From Candidatus Zixiibacteriota bacterium (GTDB lineage Bacteria; Zixibacteria; MSB-5A5; GN15; FEB-12), in contig JACZXB010000010.1 in assembly GCA_022571845.1 (NCBI GenBank), positions 62,001-126,000 of the forward strand: DNA of 64,000 bases. Reading direction: 5' to 3'. A program made the translations under genes and the position numbers. Shown in pieces: positions 1 through 10,260 of this stretch. The notes under the pieces were generated by a model. The model did not search any database. It was given only the letters and a program-made list of their open reading frames with translations, and was not told the origin of the DNA. The stretch's first letter is position 1, and each line of letters opens with the position of its first letter.

Positions 1-39
1 AGAAAATCAGATATATTACAAGCCCTGCCAGCCGCACTT

Positions 40-1467
40 TTAAGTCAGCCCATATTTTTTGAGTTTCCTGTAAAGAGTCCGCTCGCCGATGCCCAGTCTC
101 CTGGCTGTTGCTTTTCTATTGCCGGCTGTTTTATCCAGAGTCTGCTCAATAAGCAGCCGCTCCATATCTTCGACTGTCCTGTCATAGCTGTATTTCCCCT
201 GAATTCCGGACAATTCACTTTCATCTGCTTCGCCCGGCAGGTTTGAGGTAATCAAGTCGCGCAGCAGACGCACCTCGCTCCCTAGAGAAATAATGGCGCG
301 GTAGATAAGTTCCTGCCCGGCCTCTTCGGTAGATTTGCCGGTCGAAACCGGCAGATGTTTGGCGGTGGAGTGCTGCTCAGTCAGAAATTTTTCTACGTCT
401 TTATTATCTACTATGCCGCCCGGCTTAAACGCGCTCATTCGATCGGCAAAATTTTTGAGCTGCCGGACGTTCCCCGGCCAGTCAAATTTATTTAAGAGTT
501 CCAGGGCCGAATCGGTATATGACATCCCTCTTTTGTTTTGCCAAAAATGATGCAGCAGCGGCTGGATGTCGCATTTGTGCTCTAGTAGCGAGGGCACGAT
601 AATCTTAACAGCGCTTATCCTGAAATATAGATCTTCCCGGAATAGCTTTTCGTTTATTGCTTCCGTCAGATCTCGATTGGTCGCCGCTACAATGCGAACA
701 TCGGCCTTTCTGACAGTCGATGAACCTACCGGATAGTAAGTGCCGTCTTCGAGTACCCGCAGAAGTTTAACCTGCATCTCCGGAGTTGTTTCACTTATTT
801 CGTCCAAGAAAAGCGTACCGCCTTCTGCCTTGGAAAAGAGCCCTTCTCGTTTACCGACTGAGCCGGTGAAGGCGCCTTTTTCATGACCAAAAAGTTCTGA
901 CTCCAGAAGTCCTGCGGCCAGCGCCCCGCAGTTAATGGCTACAAACGGTTTGTCGCTTCTGTTGGAATCTTTGTGGAGCGCCGAGGCTACCAGTTCTTTT
1001 CCCGAGCCGGACGGACCAACAATCAAAACAGCTACATCTGTCGCTGCAATACTTCTAATTGTCTCGGCAACTGCTTTCATCTTTGATGAACGCGCTACAA
1101 TGCCGTAGCTGTCCAGTAAATCTTTGGTAGAAAGAATTTGGTTTATTTTGTCAGACATCGCTTTGTGTCCGACATCGCCCGAAATCAGGCCGTCTAAGTA
1201 ATCAGCTGGCTCTATGCCATTTGGTTCACTTTGGGTAAGCTTCCAGATTTCAGTAAGACCGTTACCCCGCCTTATCCTTGAGGCGACCGCTGGTCTTATC
1301 TTAAAACTATCACTATCAACTATGACCAATGAAATATCGCGCTCTTTAATAAGCTGATAAAGCTGCGGCAGTTCTTCTACAATTATCCCGATTTCGCTCC
1401 AGTTAACAGAACTGCCTGACAAATTGTCACGACTTATCAAAATTGCCGTTCTTTTATCCTGCTTCAT
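40..1467 (-). CDS. Sigma-54-dependent transcriptional activator, Fis family, with degenerate receiver
   Basis: AAA+ enhancer-binding protein that would open sigma-54 promoter complexes. The central domain (about residues 120-345) carries Walker A GPSGSGKE (151-158), the sigma-54 contact loop as GAFTGS (198-203) and Walker B GTLFLDEI (217-224). A C-terminal Fis-type helix-turn-helix ends the 475-residue protein (NRKATARRLGIGERTLYRKL). The first ~105 residues have the length of a receiver domain and keep an Asp near 51 (VIVDSDSF), but the usual N-terminal acidic pair and conserved Thr/Lys pattern are not evident, so it may be a pseudo-receiver that does not need phosphorylation. The start lies 2 bases after the stop of the upstream RNase R gene, so the two are probably co-transcribed. 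No histidine kinase is adjacent and the target genes are unknown. Confidence 0.93.
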   Translation of the reverse strand: MKQDKRTAILISRDNLSGSSVNWSEIGIIVEELPQLYQLIKERDISLVIVDSDSFKIRPAVASRIRRGNGLTEIWKLTQSEPNGIEPADYLDGLISGDVGHKAMSDKINQILSTKDLLDSYGIVARSSKMKAVAETIRSIAATDVAVLIVGPSGSGKELVASALHKDSNRSDKPFVAINCGALAAGLLESELFGHEKGAFTGSVGKREGLFSKAEGGTLFLDEISETTPEMQVKLLRVLEDGTYYPVGSSTVRKADVRIVAATNRDLTEAINEKLFREDLYFRISAVKIIVPSLLEHKCDIQPLLHHFWQNKRGMSYTDSALELLNKFDWPGNVRQLKNFADRMSAFKPGGIVDNKDVEKFLTEQHSTAKHLPVSTGKSTEEAGQELIYRAIISLGSEVRLLRDLITSNLPGEADESELSGIQGKYSYDRTVEDMERLLIEQTLDKTAGNRKATARRLGIGERTLYRKLKKYGLT

Positions 1468-1469
1468 AA

Positions 1470-3683
1470 CTACTGCTGCCTCCTCCTTCTGCCTTGTCTG
1501 GCCTTCGGTGCCTTACGGCTTTTCGGCGAACGAAGTCCTTTGGCTTTTTTGGTTTGACTGATAGTCATTGTTTTTTTCTGCACTTCTTTGTCGACCAGAT
1601 TCAGCTCTATCTCGCTGGTTGTTTGATTGACAGCAACAATGCCAACATTGACCCGGTCTCCCATTCTAAAGACCCGGCGCTTTCTGCGACCAATGAGCCG
1701 GTACTGCTTTTCATCAAAATGATAATAGTCGTCATCAATCGAAGAAATCCTGACTAAGCCTTCTGCTCCCAGATTATCAAGGCGGACCCAAAATCCCCAG
1801 CGTGCGACACCTGAAACGACGCCGCCAAACTCGTCCCCAACGTGCCTGGCCATAAACTGAACCTGCTTTACCTTTATGGCTGCACGCTCGGCCGACTCGG
1901 CCACTCTTTCGGTCTCTGAACAGCGAATGGCAACCCGGTCGATTAACGAGACCACCTGAGAAGCGAATTTCTTTTTGTAGCCCTCGTTCCCTAGTGCGCG
2001 AAGCAGGCGATGAACCAGCAGATCCGGGTAGCGTCTTATCGGCGATGTAAAATGAGCATAGTGCGAAAAGGCCAGACCAAAGTGGCCATTATTCTCACGC
2101 TGGTAAACAGCTTTTTTCATCGAACGCAGCATCAGTTCATTTATAAAATCTGCTTCCGGTTTTTCTTTTATTTTTTCTAAGAATCTCGAAAATTGGACCG
2201 GCTTCAAATTGCCGGAGACAGGAAAAGAATAGCCCAGCTTTTTCATCGTTTCAGAAAACTCCGCTATTTTCTTTTTATCCGGCGTGTCATGGACCCGGTG
2301 AAGAAAATACACTCTTTTCCTGCTCGCTTCCAGAGCCACAACCCGGTTGGCAACCAGCATAAATTCTTCAATCAGCCGGTGAGTTTCCAGACGCACTCGG
2401 TGACCGAGTTCCAAGACTTCACCTTTGTCGTCCATTACAATTTTTGATTCAGGCAGGTCAAAGTCCAGTGAACCGGCTTCCAATCTTTTTCGTGACAAAA
2501 GTGAAGCAAGTTTGCGGGCAGATTTTAAGTTAGAAGAAACACGGTGAATTTTGTCAGTTGGTTTACCATTGTCAAAAAATTCCTGAACTTCCTCATAAGA
2601 TAGTTTTGCCCGCGAATTAATAATCGTATCAGCAATTTTCCAATTAATTACTTTGGCCTTTTTATCAAAATCAACAAAGACTGAGTGCGCTAACCTGTTG
2701 CGTTTAGGGCGAAGCGAGCAGACATCGTTGGAAAGCACTTCCGGCAACATCGGTATTACCATTCCGGGCAAATAGACCGAATTGCCGCGCCTGAAAGCTT
2801 CTTTGTCAAGCGCACCTCCTGGTCGCACGTAAAAAGAAACATCTGCTATGTGCACACCCAGGCTGAAACCTTCTTCAGTTTCGACAACCGATATAGCATC
2901 ATCGTGGTCTTTGGCATCAAAGGGGTCAATGGTATAGATGCAATCTTTGGTCAAATCTATTCTTCCGGCAGAGTTGTCTTCTGTAATAGCTGCCGCTTTT
3001 TCGGCTTCCGACATAACCTCGTCTGGAAATTCTTCAGGCAGGTTATAGCTTTTGATTATTGTCAGCATATCCACTCCCGGTTCTCCCGGGCGGCCAAGCC
3101 GCTCTATAATCTTTGCTTCGGGATTCAGATACGGATCTTCCCATTGCAGCAGTACTGCTACAACTTTTTCACCGTCCTGCGCTTCGAGGGTTTCGTCAGG
3201 AGGAATATACATATCGCGATGAATACGGGGATTGTCCGGAACTACTACCGAAAAATGCTTGCCGCTCTTAAACGTCCCCACCATATTTCTAACAGAGCGT
3301 TCTACTATCTTGATTACTGTGCCGGCGTCGCGCCCCTCTGACTTTCCGGTCAGACGGACCATCACCTTATCGCCGTCGAGAGCTGTCAAAAGGTGCGAAG
3401 ATGGAATCAGAATATCTACGTCATCTTCTCGAATTAGAAAACCTATACCGCTTTTAATTATGGCAATTTTGCCAACCTGAATTTCAAGCTCAGCTGCCAG
3501 TCCAATTCTGCCTCTTTTGAGCTTGACCAGCTGGCCGGAACTGATCAGTTTTTTTACTTCGTTTCTGAACGCCGCATAGTCCGGATTCTTGACAGAAAGA
3601 GCTTTGGCCATCTCTTTCATTTTCATGGGCCGGTCGGTTCGTTCTTTGACTGCTTTAATTAGAATCTGGCCTGATAATTTCAT
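1470..3683 (-). CDS. rnr: Ribonuclease R (RNB-family 3'-5' exoribonuclease)
   Basis: Processive 3'-5' exoribonuclease that degrades structured RNA. It has an N-terminal winged-helix region, cold-shock-type OB domains, a catalytic RNB domain with the Asp cluster DPFDAKDHDDAISV, a C-terminal S1 domain (GGVVSGVARWGFWVRL) and a strongly basic tail (RQGRRRRQQ). The frame is open up to 3743, but the first 20 residues of that longer form are a hydrophobic stretch untypical of the family. I prefer the Met at 3683 (MKLSGQILIKAVKERTDRP), which fits the usual winged-helix start. A TTGACA hexamer lies at 3714-3719 on the minus strand. The Met at 3626 is another possibility. The gene is followed after 2 bases by the sigma-54 activator. 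Confidence 0.95.
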   Translation of the reverse strand: MKLSGQILIKAVKERTDRPMKMKEMAKALSVKNPDYAAFRNEVKKLISSGQLVKLKRGRIGLAAELEIQVGKIAIIKSGIGFLIREDDVDILIPSSHLLTALDGDKVMVRLTGKSEGRDAGTVIKIVERSVRNMVGTFKSGKHFSVVVPDNPRIHRDMYIPPDETLEAQDGEKVVAVLLQWEDPYLNPEAKIIERLGRPGEPGVDMLTIIKSYNLPEEFPDEVMSEAEKAAAITEDNSAGRIDLTKDCIYTIDPFDAKDHDDAISVVETEEGFSLGVHIADVSFYVRPGGALDKEAFRRGNSVYLPGMVIPMLPEVLSNDVCSLRPKRNRLAHSVFVDFDKKAKVINWKIADTIINSRAKLSYEEVQEFFDNGKPTDKIHRVSSNLKSARKLASLLSRKRLEAGSLDFDLPESKIVMDDKGEVLELGHRVRLETHRLIEEFMLVANRVVALEASRKRVYFLHRVHDTPDKKKIAEFSETMKKLGYSFPVSGNLKPVQFSRFLEKIKEKPEADFINELMLRSMKKAVYQRENNGHFGLAFSHYAHFTSPIRRYPDLLVHRLLRALGNEGYKKKFASQVVSLIDRVAIRCSETERVAESAERAAIKVKQVQFMARHVGDEFGGVVSGVARWGFWVRLDNLGAEGLVRISSIDDDYYHFDEKQYRLIGRRKRRVFRMGDRVNVGIVAVNQTTSEIELNLVDKEVQKKTMTISQTKKAKGLRSPKSRKAPKARQGRRRRQQ

Positions 3684-3765
3684 TAAGATAATAAACGATA
3701 TAAGACTGCCAGCTGTCAACAAATTCGGCCAAAAATCGGCCATTTTGGCAGGTGGGATAAGTTAC

Positions 3766-3796
3766 AAAAAAAACCCGCCAGATAGCGGGTCTTTTT
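3766..3796 (-). terminator. Rho-independent terminator after the Spy-like gene
   Basis: Stem ACCCGC (3773-3778) pairs with GCGGGT (3785-3790). On the minus strand it is followed by a run of eight U (A-run 3766-3773). A T-run also follows on the plus strand, so it could work in both directions. It separates the gene ending at 3813 from rnr. Confidence 0.85.
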
Positions 3797-3812
3797 GAAA
3801 ATCGAACAAAAA

Positions 3813-4373
3813 CTAAATGCCCATATGCCCGCCCGGCATATGCCTGCGCTTCATCTTATCATGTCTAACGCCCTGGCGCTGCCTGATACGCATTTCATGA
3901 CTGCGTTTGCTCTTCAGCGCTTTTAGCTCTATCAGTTGTTTTTCGGTGAGGACCGAACGAAAGCTTTGCCTGTACAAATACTGAAGTTTTTCAAGTTCTG
4001 CTTTGGCCTGGGCAAGATCGTCTATGGCGCCCAATACAGCCTCTTTTGATACCGCCTCATCTCTTTTGAGATACCTCAGCTCCAATTTGGCTTTTTTGAC
4101 ATCAGCCTGCTGGTCAATCTGAGTTTTCTTAAACTCATATCTCAGGCTTTTTAGTTCAGATTTCTGCTCCGCTGTCAAAGCCAGATCCCCTTTTAAAGAT
4201 TTCAGCAGCTGCTTAAAATTGTGCCGATTACGAAATTGCTGCCTATAATCTGATTTTTTCAGATGGCCAGCCTGTTTACTCAAGCCAGGTCCCTGATGCT
4301 GCGCCTGCCCCAAGCTCGGATAAAGGCAGACTGCAAAGCAGACTGAGATTAGCATGATAACTTGATTTCTCAT
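3813..4373 (-). CDS. Spy/CpxP-like periplasmic LTxxQ protein
   Basis: Small exported helical protein of the Spy/CpxP/heavy-metal-resistance type. Residues 1-24 form a signal peptide (hydrophobic core, cleavage near GQA-Q). Two LTxxQ motifs follow, LTAEQ at 66-70 and LTEKQ near 142, separated by a long charged helix, as in periplasmic chaperones and Zn/Cu sensors of this superfamily. The tail is rich in His and Met (RRHMPGGHMGI), which could bind metal; that is inference. It lies 32 bases downstream of mreB on the same strand and ends at its own terminator. No two-component system is adjacent, so the signal it responds to is unknown. Confidence 0.75.
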   Translation of the reverse strand: MRNQVIMLISVCFAVCLYPSLGQAQHQGPGLSKQAGHLKKSDYRQQFRNRHNFKQLLKSLKGDLALTAEQKSELKSLRYEFKKTQIDQQADVKKAKLELRYLKRDEAVSKEAVLGAIDDLAQAKAELEKLQYLYRQSFRSVLTEKQLIELKALKSKRSHEMRIRQRQGVRHDKMKRRHMPGGHMGI

Positions 4374-4405
4374 AACTGACCCCTTGTCGTTTAAAGATTA
4401 ACTTA

Positions 4406-5434
4406 TCAGTCTTTGCGACTTTTTTCGAGAACTTTTGAGTAGGCCGAGAAGTTTTCCAGGACTTTGCCGGTACCTCTGGCAACGCAGGTTAAAGGATCTT
4501 CGGCGATGTTAACCGGCAGGTTGGTTTCATCGCGCAGCCGTTTATCCAAGCCGCGAAGCAAGGCGCCGCCGCCGGTCAGCACGATACCTCTTTCGAGAAT
4601 ATCAGAAGCCAGCTCAGGCGGAGTACGCTCCAGAGCCTGCCTAACCGCCTCAACGATTATATCAATAGTCTCTGATAATGCTTCACGTATCTGGACTGAA
4701 GAAAGTTTCAATATTTTTGGCACTCCGGCCACTAAATCCCGGCCTTTGACATCCATCGAAAGCTCTTTTTCGAGCCCGGTAGCCGAGCCTATCTTAATTT
4801 TTATCTCTTCGGCGGTCAGTTCACCGATAAGCAGATTGTAGTTCTTCTTGAGATACATGATAATAGCTTCGTTTAATTCATCACCGGCGATTCTTATAGA
4901 AGTAACGTTGACGATGCCGTTTAAGGCTATCACCGCGATTTCTGTGGTGCCACCGCCAATATCGATTACCATGCAGCCCGAAGGCTGTTCTACCGGCAGA
5001 CCAACTCCAATAGCCGCTGCCATCGGCTCTGACAGCAGGTAAACTTCGCGGGCGCCGGCATTTTCAGCCGAATCACGAACCGCGCGCTTTTCTACTTCAG
5101 TAATGCCAGAGGGGACGGAAACAACCACCCGGGGCTTCATCAGATACTTATGCTTGACCACACGCCGGATAAAGTCAGATATAAGTTTCTCAGATATTTC
5201 AAAATCAGCAATAACCCCGTCTTTTAGCGGACGAATTGCTGCAATTCCAGCAGGTGTGCGACCGGTCATTTCTTTGGCGGCTGAGCCTATTGCCAAAATT
5301 TTGCCGGTAGATTGCTCTACAGCCACCACCGATGGTTCGTTTAGAACTATCCCCTGATTTCTGACATATACCAGCGTATTGGCTGTGCCCAGGTCAATGC
5401 CGATGTCGCTTGAAAGCCAGTCAAATAATCCCAA
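4406..5434 (-). CDS. mreB: Rod shape-determining protein MreB
   Basis: Actin-like ATPase that forms membrane-associated filaments guiding lateral cell-wall synthesis. At 342 residues it has normal length and the expected nucleotide-binding motifs: phosphate-1 [13 protein letters not shown], phosphate-2 [14 protein letters not shown] and adenosine [14 protein letters not shown]. The N-terminal GLFDWLSSD probably serves as the membrane-binding amphipathic segment. The start is a TTG codon preceded by AGGA at suitable spacing. mreC and mreD, which usually follow, are absent here; a Spy-like gene occupies that position. Confidence 0.97.
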   Translation of the reverse strand: MGLFDWLSSDIGIDLGTANTLVYVRNQGIVLNEPSVVAVEQSTGKILAIGSAAKEMTGRTPAGIAAIRPLKDGVIADFEISEKLISDFIRRVVKHKYLMKPRVVVSVPSGITEVEKRAVRDSAENAGAREVYLLSEPMAAAIGVGLPVEQPSGCMVIDIGGGTTEIAVIALNGIVNVTSIRIAGDELNEAIIMYLKKNYNLLIGELTAEEIKIKIGSATGLEKELSMDVKGRDLVAGVPKILKLSSVQIREALSETIDIIVEAVRQALERTPPELASDILERGIVLTGGGALLRGLDKRLRDETNLPVNIAEDPLTCVARGTGKVLENFSAYSKVLEKSRKD

Positions 5435-5630
5435 TGTCTTGTTTCCTAAAATAAGAGAGCTTTATATCCATAGGCCGCAAAAAGCTAGCAGCCTTCACTA
5501 CCATATATCGTATTATTTAGCCTCAAGTTTACTCTCAAAAGCAAGAAAGTGCAATAAAATTGTACGTTTTCAGCTCTCATGAGCAAAGATTTATCCAGTA
5601 AATTCAACTGTTTTCAGACAATTTTAGACT

Positions 5631-7874
5631 TTAATTCTGCGCATCGACAACTGCAATCGAAGCCATGTCAACTATCTGGGTCACATCCAGCGTCCGGTGC
5701 AAAACATGCACCGGCTTTGACAGCCCCATCAAAATTGGTCCGATGGCAGTAAGCCCGCCCATTCTCTGCATCAGCTTGTAGGCGATATTGCCGGAATTTA
5801 AGTCGGGGAATATCATCACGTTAGCCTTGCTGTTGAGCTTTGAGAAGGGAAAATGTTCTTTCATAAACTCCGGCATCAGAGCTGTATCTGCCTGCATTTC
5901 GCCGTCCACAATCAGGTCGGGCACTTTTTGGTGAAGTATCTTTACTGCTTTAGCCACTTTACTGGATTCGGCTAGCCTGACAGATCCAAAATTTGAAAAT
6001 GAAAGCATAGCAATTCGTGGCTCAATATCATAACTCCTGGCTACTTTGGCCGCATTGATGGCAATCTCCGCCAGTTCTTCGGCTGTCGGGTTAATATTAA
6101 CCGTGGTGTCGGCAAACATATAAACTTTGTCCTGACTGACCATGGCAAACAGACCCGATACCCGGGTAACTCCCTCTGCCATAGGAATAATTTCAAGAGC
6201 CGGACGGATAGTAGAGGGATAATCTGAGCGTATTCCCGAAAGAAGCGCATCACAGTCGCCCGACATAAGCATCATCAGGCCGTAGTAAATGGGAATAGTC
6301 ACTCTGCGGTTAGCGCGCTCCATGGTAATACCGCGCCTGCCTCTCAGCTCAAAATATTTTTTGGCATATTCTGAAAGTTTTGATGATTCACTGGGGTTGA
6401 TTATTTCTGCTCCGGCTAATTCCAACTGGTACTCTTTGGCAACTTTGGCAATGCGCTTTTCGTCCCCTAAGAGAATCGGCCTGGCAATGCCTTCATCAAG
6501 TAGATTCTGGCAAGCCCGTAGAACCCGCCGCGACTCACCCTCGGGAAATACAATACGCTTTGGCTCAGACTTTGCCTTTTCTGCAATTGATCTCATAAGA
6601 GTTCTGCCGCTGCCGATTCTTTCCATCAACTCCTGCTTGTATTCTTCTAAATCCAGCTCTCTGCCGGCTACGCCGGATTTCATAGCTGCCTCAGCTACCG
6701 CTGCTGCCTCCCAGGTCAAAATACGGGCGTCGAACGGTTTGGGGATAAGATATTCACGACCAAATTTGAAGCGCTTTCCGCCATACGCTTTGGCTACTGC
6801 CGGCGGAACTTCTTCTTTGGCAAGGGCCGCCAATGATTTTACAGCGGCAATTTTCATCTCTTCGTTTATGGTCGTAGACCAGGTGTCGAGCGCACCGCGA
6901 AAAATAAAGGGAAAACCGAGCACGTTGTTGACCTGATTAGGGAAATCAGATCTGCCGGTGGCAACTATTACATCTTTGCGGGCAGAGACCGCATCCGGGT
7001 AGGTGATTTCCGGATCCGGGTTGGCCATAGCCAAAACTATTGGGTCTTTGGCCATTGACTTGACCATTTTTTGAGTGACCAGATCCTTGACGGAAACACC
7101 TACAAAAACATCAGCTTCTTTCATAGCCTCGACAAGAGTGCGGGCATCAGTTTTTCTGGCGAACTCAGCTTTGTATTTGTCCAGACCAGATTCGCGGCCT
7201 TGGTAGATGACACCTTTAGAATCGACCATCAGCAAATTTTCGTGCTTCACTCCCAGCGAGCAATACAATTTGGCGCAGGCGATTCCGGCCGCCCCGGCGC
7301 CGCTGAAGACGACTCTGATTTTATCTATATCTTTGTTTACAATTTCGAGGGCGTTTAACAAGGCTGCTGCTGAAATTATGGCGGTTCCGTGCTGGTCGTC
7401 ATGGAAGACCGGTATGTTGAGCGTATTCTTGAGAGTTTCTTCAATATAGAAACAATCAGGCGAGCCGATATCTTCGAGATTTATACCGCCAAATGTCGGC
7501 GCCATTAGCTGACAGCACTTAATAATCTCATCCGGGTCTTTGGTATCAAGTTCGATATCAAAAACATCAATGTCTGCAAATCTCTTAAATAGAATGGCTT
7601 TGCCTTCCATAACCGGCTTGGCGGCAGCAGGACCGATATCCCCCAGACCTAAGACTGCCGTACCGTTTGATACCACGGCTACCAGGTTGCCTTTGGCGGT
7701 ATATTTGTAAACATCCGACGGGTTACGGTATATCTCCATACATGGCTCTGCCACACCCGGAGTATAGGCCAGCGAGAGGTCGTATTGGGTGCTGCATGGT
7801 TTGGTCGGGTTAATTTCTATCTTTCCGCGTCTGTCGCGGCTGTGATATTCTAAGGCATCTCTTTTCGATATCAT
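5631..7874 (-). CDS. maeB: NADP-dependent malic enzyme with C-terminal phosphotransacetylase domain
   Basis: Oxidative decarboxylation of malate to pyruvate, linking the TCA cycle to gluconeogenesis and NADPH supply. The 747 residues match the MaeB architecture: N-terminal malic domain ([26 protein letters not shown]), an NAD(P)-binding domain with [17 protein letters not shown], then from about residue 425 a phosphate acetyltransferase-like domain ([15 protein letters not shown]). In other MaeB proteins that last domain has a regulatory, acetyl-CoA-sensing role rather than a catalytic one. The ATG at 7874 has AAGGAG eight bases upstream. The gene stands alone, with a repeat-rich spacer upstream. 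Confidence 0.97.
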   Translation of the reverse strand: MISKRDALEYHSRDRRGKIEINPTKPCSTQYDLSLAYTPGVAEPCMEIYRNPSDVYKYTAKGNLVAVVSNGTAVLGLGDIGPAAAKPVMEGKAILFKRFADIDVFDIELDTKDPDEIIKCCQLMAPTFGGINLEDIGSPDCFYIEETLKNTLNIPVFHDDQHGTAIISAAALLNALEIVNKDIDKIRVVFSGAGAAGIACAKLYCSLGVKHENLLMVDSKGVIYQGRESGLDKYKAEFARKTDARTLVEAMKEADVFVGVSVKDLVTQKMVKSMAKDPIVLAMANPDPEITYPDAVSARKDVIVATGRSDFPNQVNNVLGFPFIFRGALDTWSTTINEEMKIAAVKSLAALAKEEVPPAVAKAYGGKRFKFGREYLIPKPFDARILTWEAAAVAEAAMKSGVAGRELDLEEYKQELMERIGSGRTLMRSIAEKAKSEPKRIVFPEGESRRVLRACQNLLDEGIARPILLGDEKRIAKVAKEYQLELAGAEIINPSESSKLSEYAKKYFELRGRRGITMERANRRVTIPIYYGLMMLMSGDCDALLSGIRSDYPSTIRPALEIIPMAEGVTRVSGLFAMVSQDKVYMFADTTVNINPTAEELAEIAINAAKVARSYDIEPRIAMLSFSNFGSVRLAESSKVAKAVKILHQKVPDLIVDGEMQADTALMPEFMKEHFPFSKLNSKANVMIFPDLNSGNIAYKLMQRMGGLTAIGPILMGLSKPVHVLHRTLDVTQIVDMASIAVVDAQN

Positions 7875-7988
7875 TCTATCTGCTCCTTAAGGCCTATATT
7901 TCATTCTGGAAGAACAACTGAAATAGCATAGGGGTCTTTGACTGTTAAATCAAATTTGAAATTAGCGGTCAAAATTGCTTCCGTCTAT

Positions 7989-8042
7989 TGTAGGTCAGGA
8001 CTTTTAAATCCTGAGCGAAGCCGAAGGGCTTGCAGTCCTGAC
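7989..8042. repeat. Intergenic repeat, TGTAGGTCAGGA family, copy 1
   Basis: Begins with TGTAGGTCAGGA and ends with GTCCTGACA, so the ends form an inverted repeat around a short interior that itself contains hairpin-forming sequence. The same opening 12-mer occurs at 8214, 12228 and 51032. It lies in the 415-base spacer between maeB and the broken protease gene, where I see no gene. Confidence 0.6.
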
Positions 8043-8064
8043 ATTGGTATCAAGGCAGAAGTTC

Positions 8065-8159
8065 TGTCATTGCGAGCCCTGATAAAATCAGGGTGCGGCA
8101 ATCTCGCCTTAAATTACTGAGATTGCCGCGTCCCGACAAAGTCGTGACTCGCAATGACA
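8065..8159. repeat. Nested inverted repeat of the TCATTGCGAG...GCAATCTC type
   Basis: Outer arms TGTCATTGCGAG (8065-8076) and CTCGCAATGACA (8148-8159) are perfect inverted repeats. Inner arms GGCAATCTC (8097-8105) and GAGATTGCC (8119-8127) are also perfect. Two copies of a TCATTGCGAG-N-GCAATCTC unit therefore sit head to head. The same unit recurs at 51133-51250. From memory, this short repeat is scattered in many unrelated bacterial genomes. Confidence 0.75.
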
Positions 8160-8213
8160 ATCAGCAACTGAATATATTCAGCCATTACACTTCTTTGCTT
8201 CGAAGCTCAGTTT

Positions 8214-8283
8214 TGTAGGTCAGGAACCTTGTGTTCCTGACTAATTGAAAAGGCAGAACCACTAAAGGGCATGGTGCCCTACA
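8214..8283. repeat. ~70-bp intergenic repeat with two hairpins (copy left of the protease gene)
   Basis: Starts TGTAGGTCAGGA and ends GGTGCCCTACA, giving TGTAGG/CCTACA terminal inverted repeats. Inside, GTCAGGAAC pairs with GTTCCTGAC and GGGCA with TGCCC. The element at 12228-12298 is a direct, closely similar copy. It ends only 6 bases before the stop of the protease C-terminal fragment. Confidence 0.8.
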
Positions 8284-8289
8284 ATTATA

Positions 8290-10227
8290 TTATGGACAAG
8301 GCCCCGGAGGCGGCCCTCCTCGGAAGATAAAGTCGACCAGATAGGTTAGGTCAAGTATATCTGCTGAATCTCCATCACCGTTGACATCGCTTTCGTTAGG
8401 GCATCCTCCCGGATTACCACTGCCTCGAAAGATGAAATCAACAAGGAAAACCAGATCAACGATATCGACATCGTTTCCCTCGAGGTTTAAATCGCCTTGT
8501 ATGCCAACACAGCAGCAGGCATCTCCGATGCCGTCACCATCCTGGTCTGCCTGACTGGGATTGAATCTTGTCGGACAATTGTCGCAACTGTCAGGAACTC
8601 CGTCACCATCGTTGTCCGTGTCGTACGGAACGTAAACAAAGGCCTTCCCAGAACTTTCGGGGTTAGTTGAACTCAGCGGCGCTCCAATAATAATATCCCT
8701 CTGACCATTGGACCCAATGTCGATGGCGCCGTCAACACTCATTCCGAAACCTATATCGGAGTTATCTCCATACAGCGTGTGCAATATCGATCCGGTCTGA
8801 CCGGAGAGAATAGAAACTTGAGCGGAGCCCGGTACACCAAACACCACATCATCAAAAGAGTCTGCGTCGAAGTCACCAATGCTTGAACCTGACCAGCCGA
8901 GATAGGCGTTCACCGATGATCCGCTAAGCTGGTGAAGAAGCGCCCCGGTTTGCCCTGAATAGATATAAAGCTTGCCAGCGTCCTCTCCTCCGGCGTCATT
9001 GAATGGAGCGCTTACGAAAAGGTCATCGAAGCCGTCGTTATCCACATCGCCGGCACCGGCCACGTCATATCCGAAATGGTCGCCCGCAGACTCTCCTGTG
9101 AAGATGTAAAGCGGGGTTGAAGTCAGCCCGGAGTATACATAAGCTCGGCCTGCGTTTAGTCCACCCGCATCGTTATACGGCGCGCCAACAATGTAATCGG
9201 CGACTCCATCATTATCGACATCTCCTGCCCCCGCCGCAGACGCTCCAAACCAATCGAGCGCACTTTCTCCCGTCACTGTCTGAAGAATTGATCCGGTCTG
9301 ACCTGAATACACGTTGACGAAACCGGGATCTGATTCCAGAGGTTGTGGCGCCCCGGAAAGATAATCAGGTATTGTGTCTCCGTCGATATCACCTATTCCC
9401 GCTACTGACGTGCCTAATAAATCAAAATCGGAAATTCCGAAGTATCTACGATCAGCGATGCTTGTGAAGCGCGTAATCGGGAAGGGACCTGGACCGCCGT
9501 AAAAAACAAAGGTGGCGCCTAACGTCTGAACGAATGGCACGGCTGAGTAAAATTTCTGACCAACAATGTAATCATCATAGCCATCGAGATTCACATCCCC
9601 TATCCCGTCCACAGACCACCCGAATTGGAAATAAATGCTAGAAACTATCTCGTACAGGAGAGATCCATCGTCGCCTGAATAAACATACGCTCTTCCGGTG
9701 AAATCGGTGGCGCCATCTCCCCAAGCTCCGACAATTATATCATCGAATCCGTCATTATTGACATCGCCCGCGCCGCGCGCTTCTCGCCCAAACTGATCAA
9801 AATCCTCCGCCCCCGAGAGCGAAAGATATAAACCTACACATTCGCAGGCGTCTCCGGTTCCATTCAGATCGCTATCCTCCTGACCGGGATTGGCAATGCC
9901 CGGGCAGTTGTCTGACTGACCACAAACACCGTCTCCGTCAAGATCGTTTGTGGGATCATTCGGACAGACGTCACAAGCGTCGCCCAATCCATCAGAGTCA
10001 GTATCTGTTTGTCCGGCATTGCTAATCGTTGGGCAATTATCGCAACCGTCATTATGCCCATCACCGTCGCTATCCGCTCCGGAGGCCGCCAGAACGGCCG
10101 CATACGCGTTGACGTAGCCGTGGCCATAGAAATCATCCCGACCGGGGACGCCCAGGTCGGTTGCGCTACAGCGAAGAATATCTTCCACTTCAGGCGCAGT
10201 CAGTGTGGAATCCACAGAGAGAATCAA
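8290..10227 (-). pseudogene. C-terminal part of a broken secreted subtilase: FG-GAP propeller, thrombospondin type 3 repeats, dockerin-like end
   Basis: Continuation, in the same reading frame, of the subtilase fragment at 10261-11700. Upstream of the TTG at 10227 the frame reads FSSPFVAGVAA back to the TAA at 10261-10263. It therefore contains the end of the S8 fold, Asp-rich thrombospondin type 3 repeats (DSDGLGDACD), seven FG-GAP repeats (for example GAGDVDNDGFDD) that would make a full beta-propeller, another calcium repeat, and a C-terminal dockerin-like pair (DIVDLVFLVDFIFRGG). The region is intact with no further stops. Translation from TTG 10227 would produce no signal peptide, so on its own this piece is unlikely to be functional. 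Confidence 0.85.
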
Positions 10228-10260
10228 GGCCGCTACGCCCGCGACAAACGGTGAGGAGAA

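Noticed and set aside
6289-6936. Plus-strand open frame of 215 codons opposite maeB
   Set aside because: It overlaps fully with a conserved enzyme gene on the other strand and shows low-complexity Ser/Ala-rich sequence.
7875-8289. CRISPR array in the repeat-rich spacer
   Set aside because: The repeats are inverted hairpin units of differing length, not regularly spaced direct repeats, and no cas gene is present.
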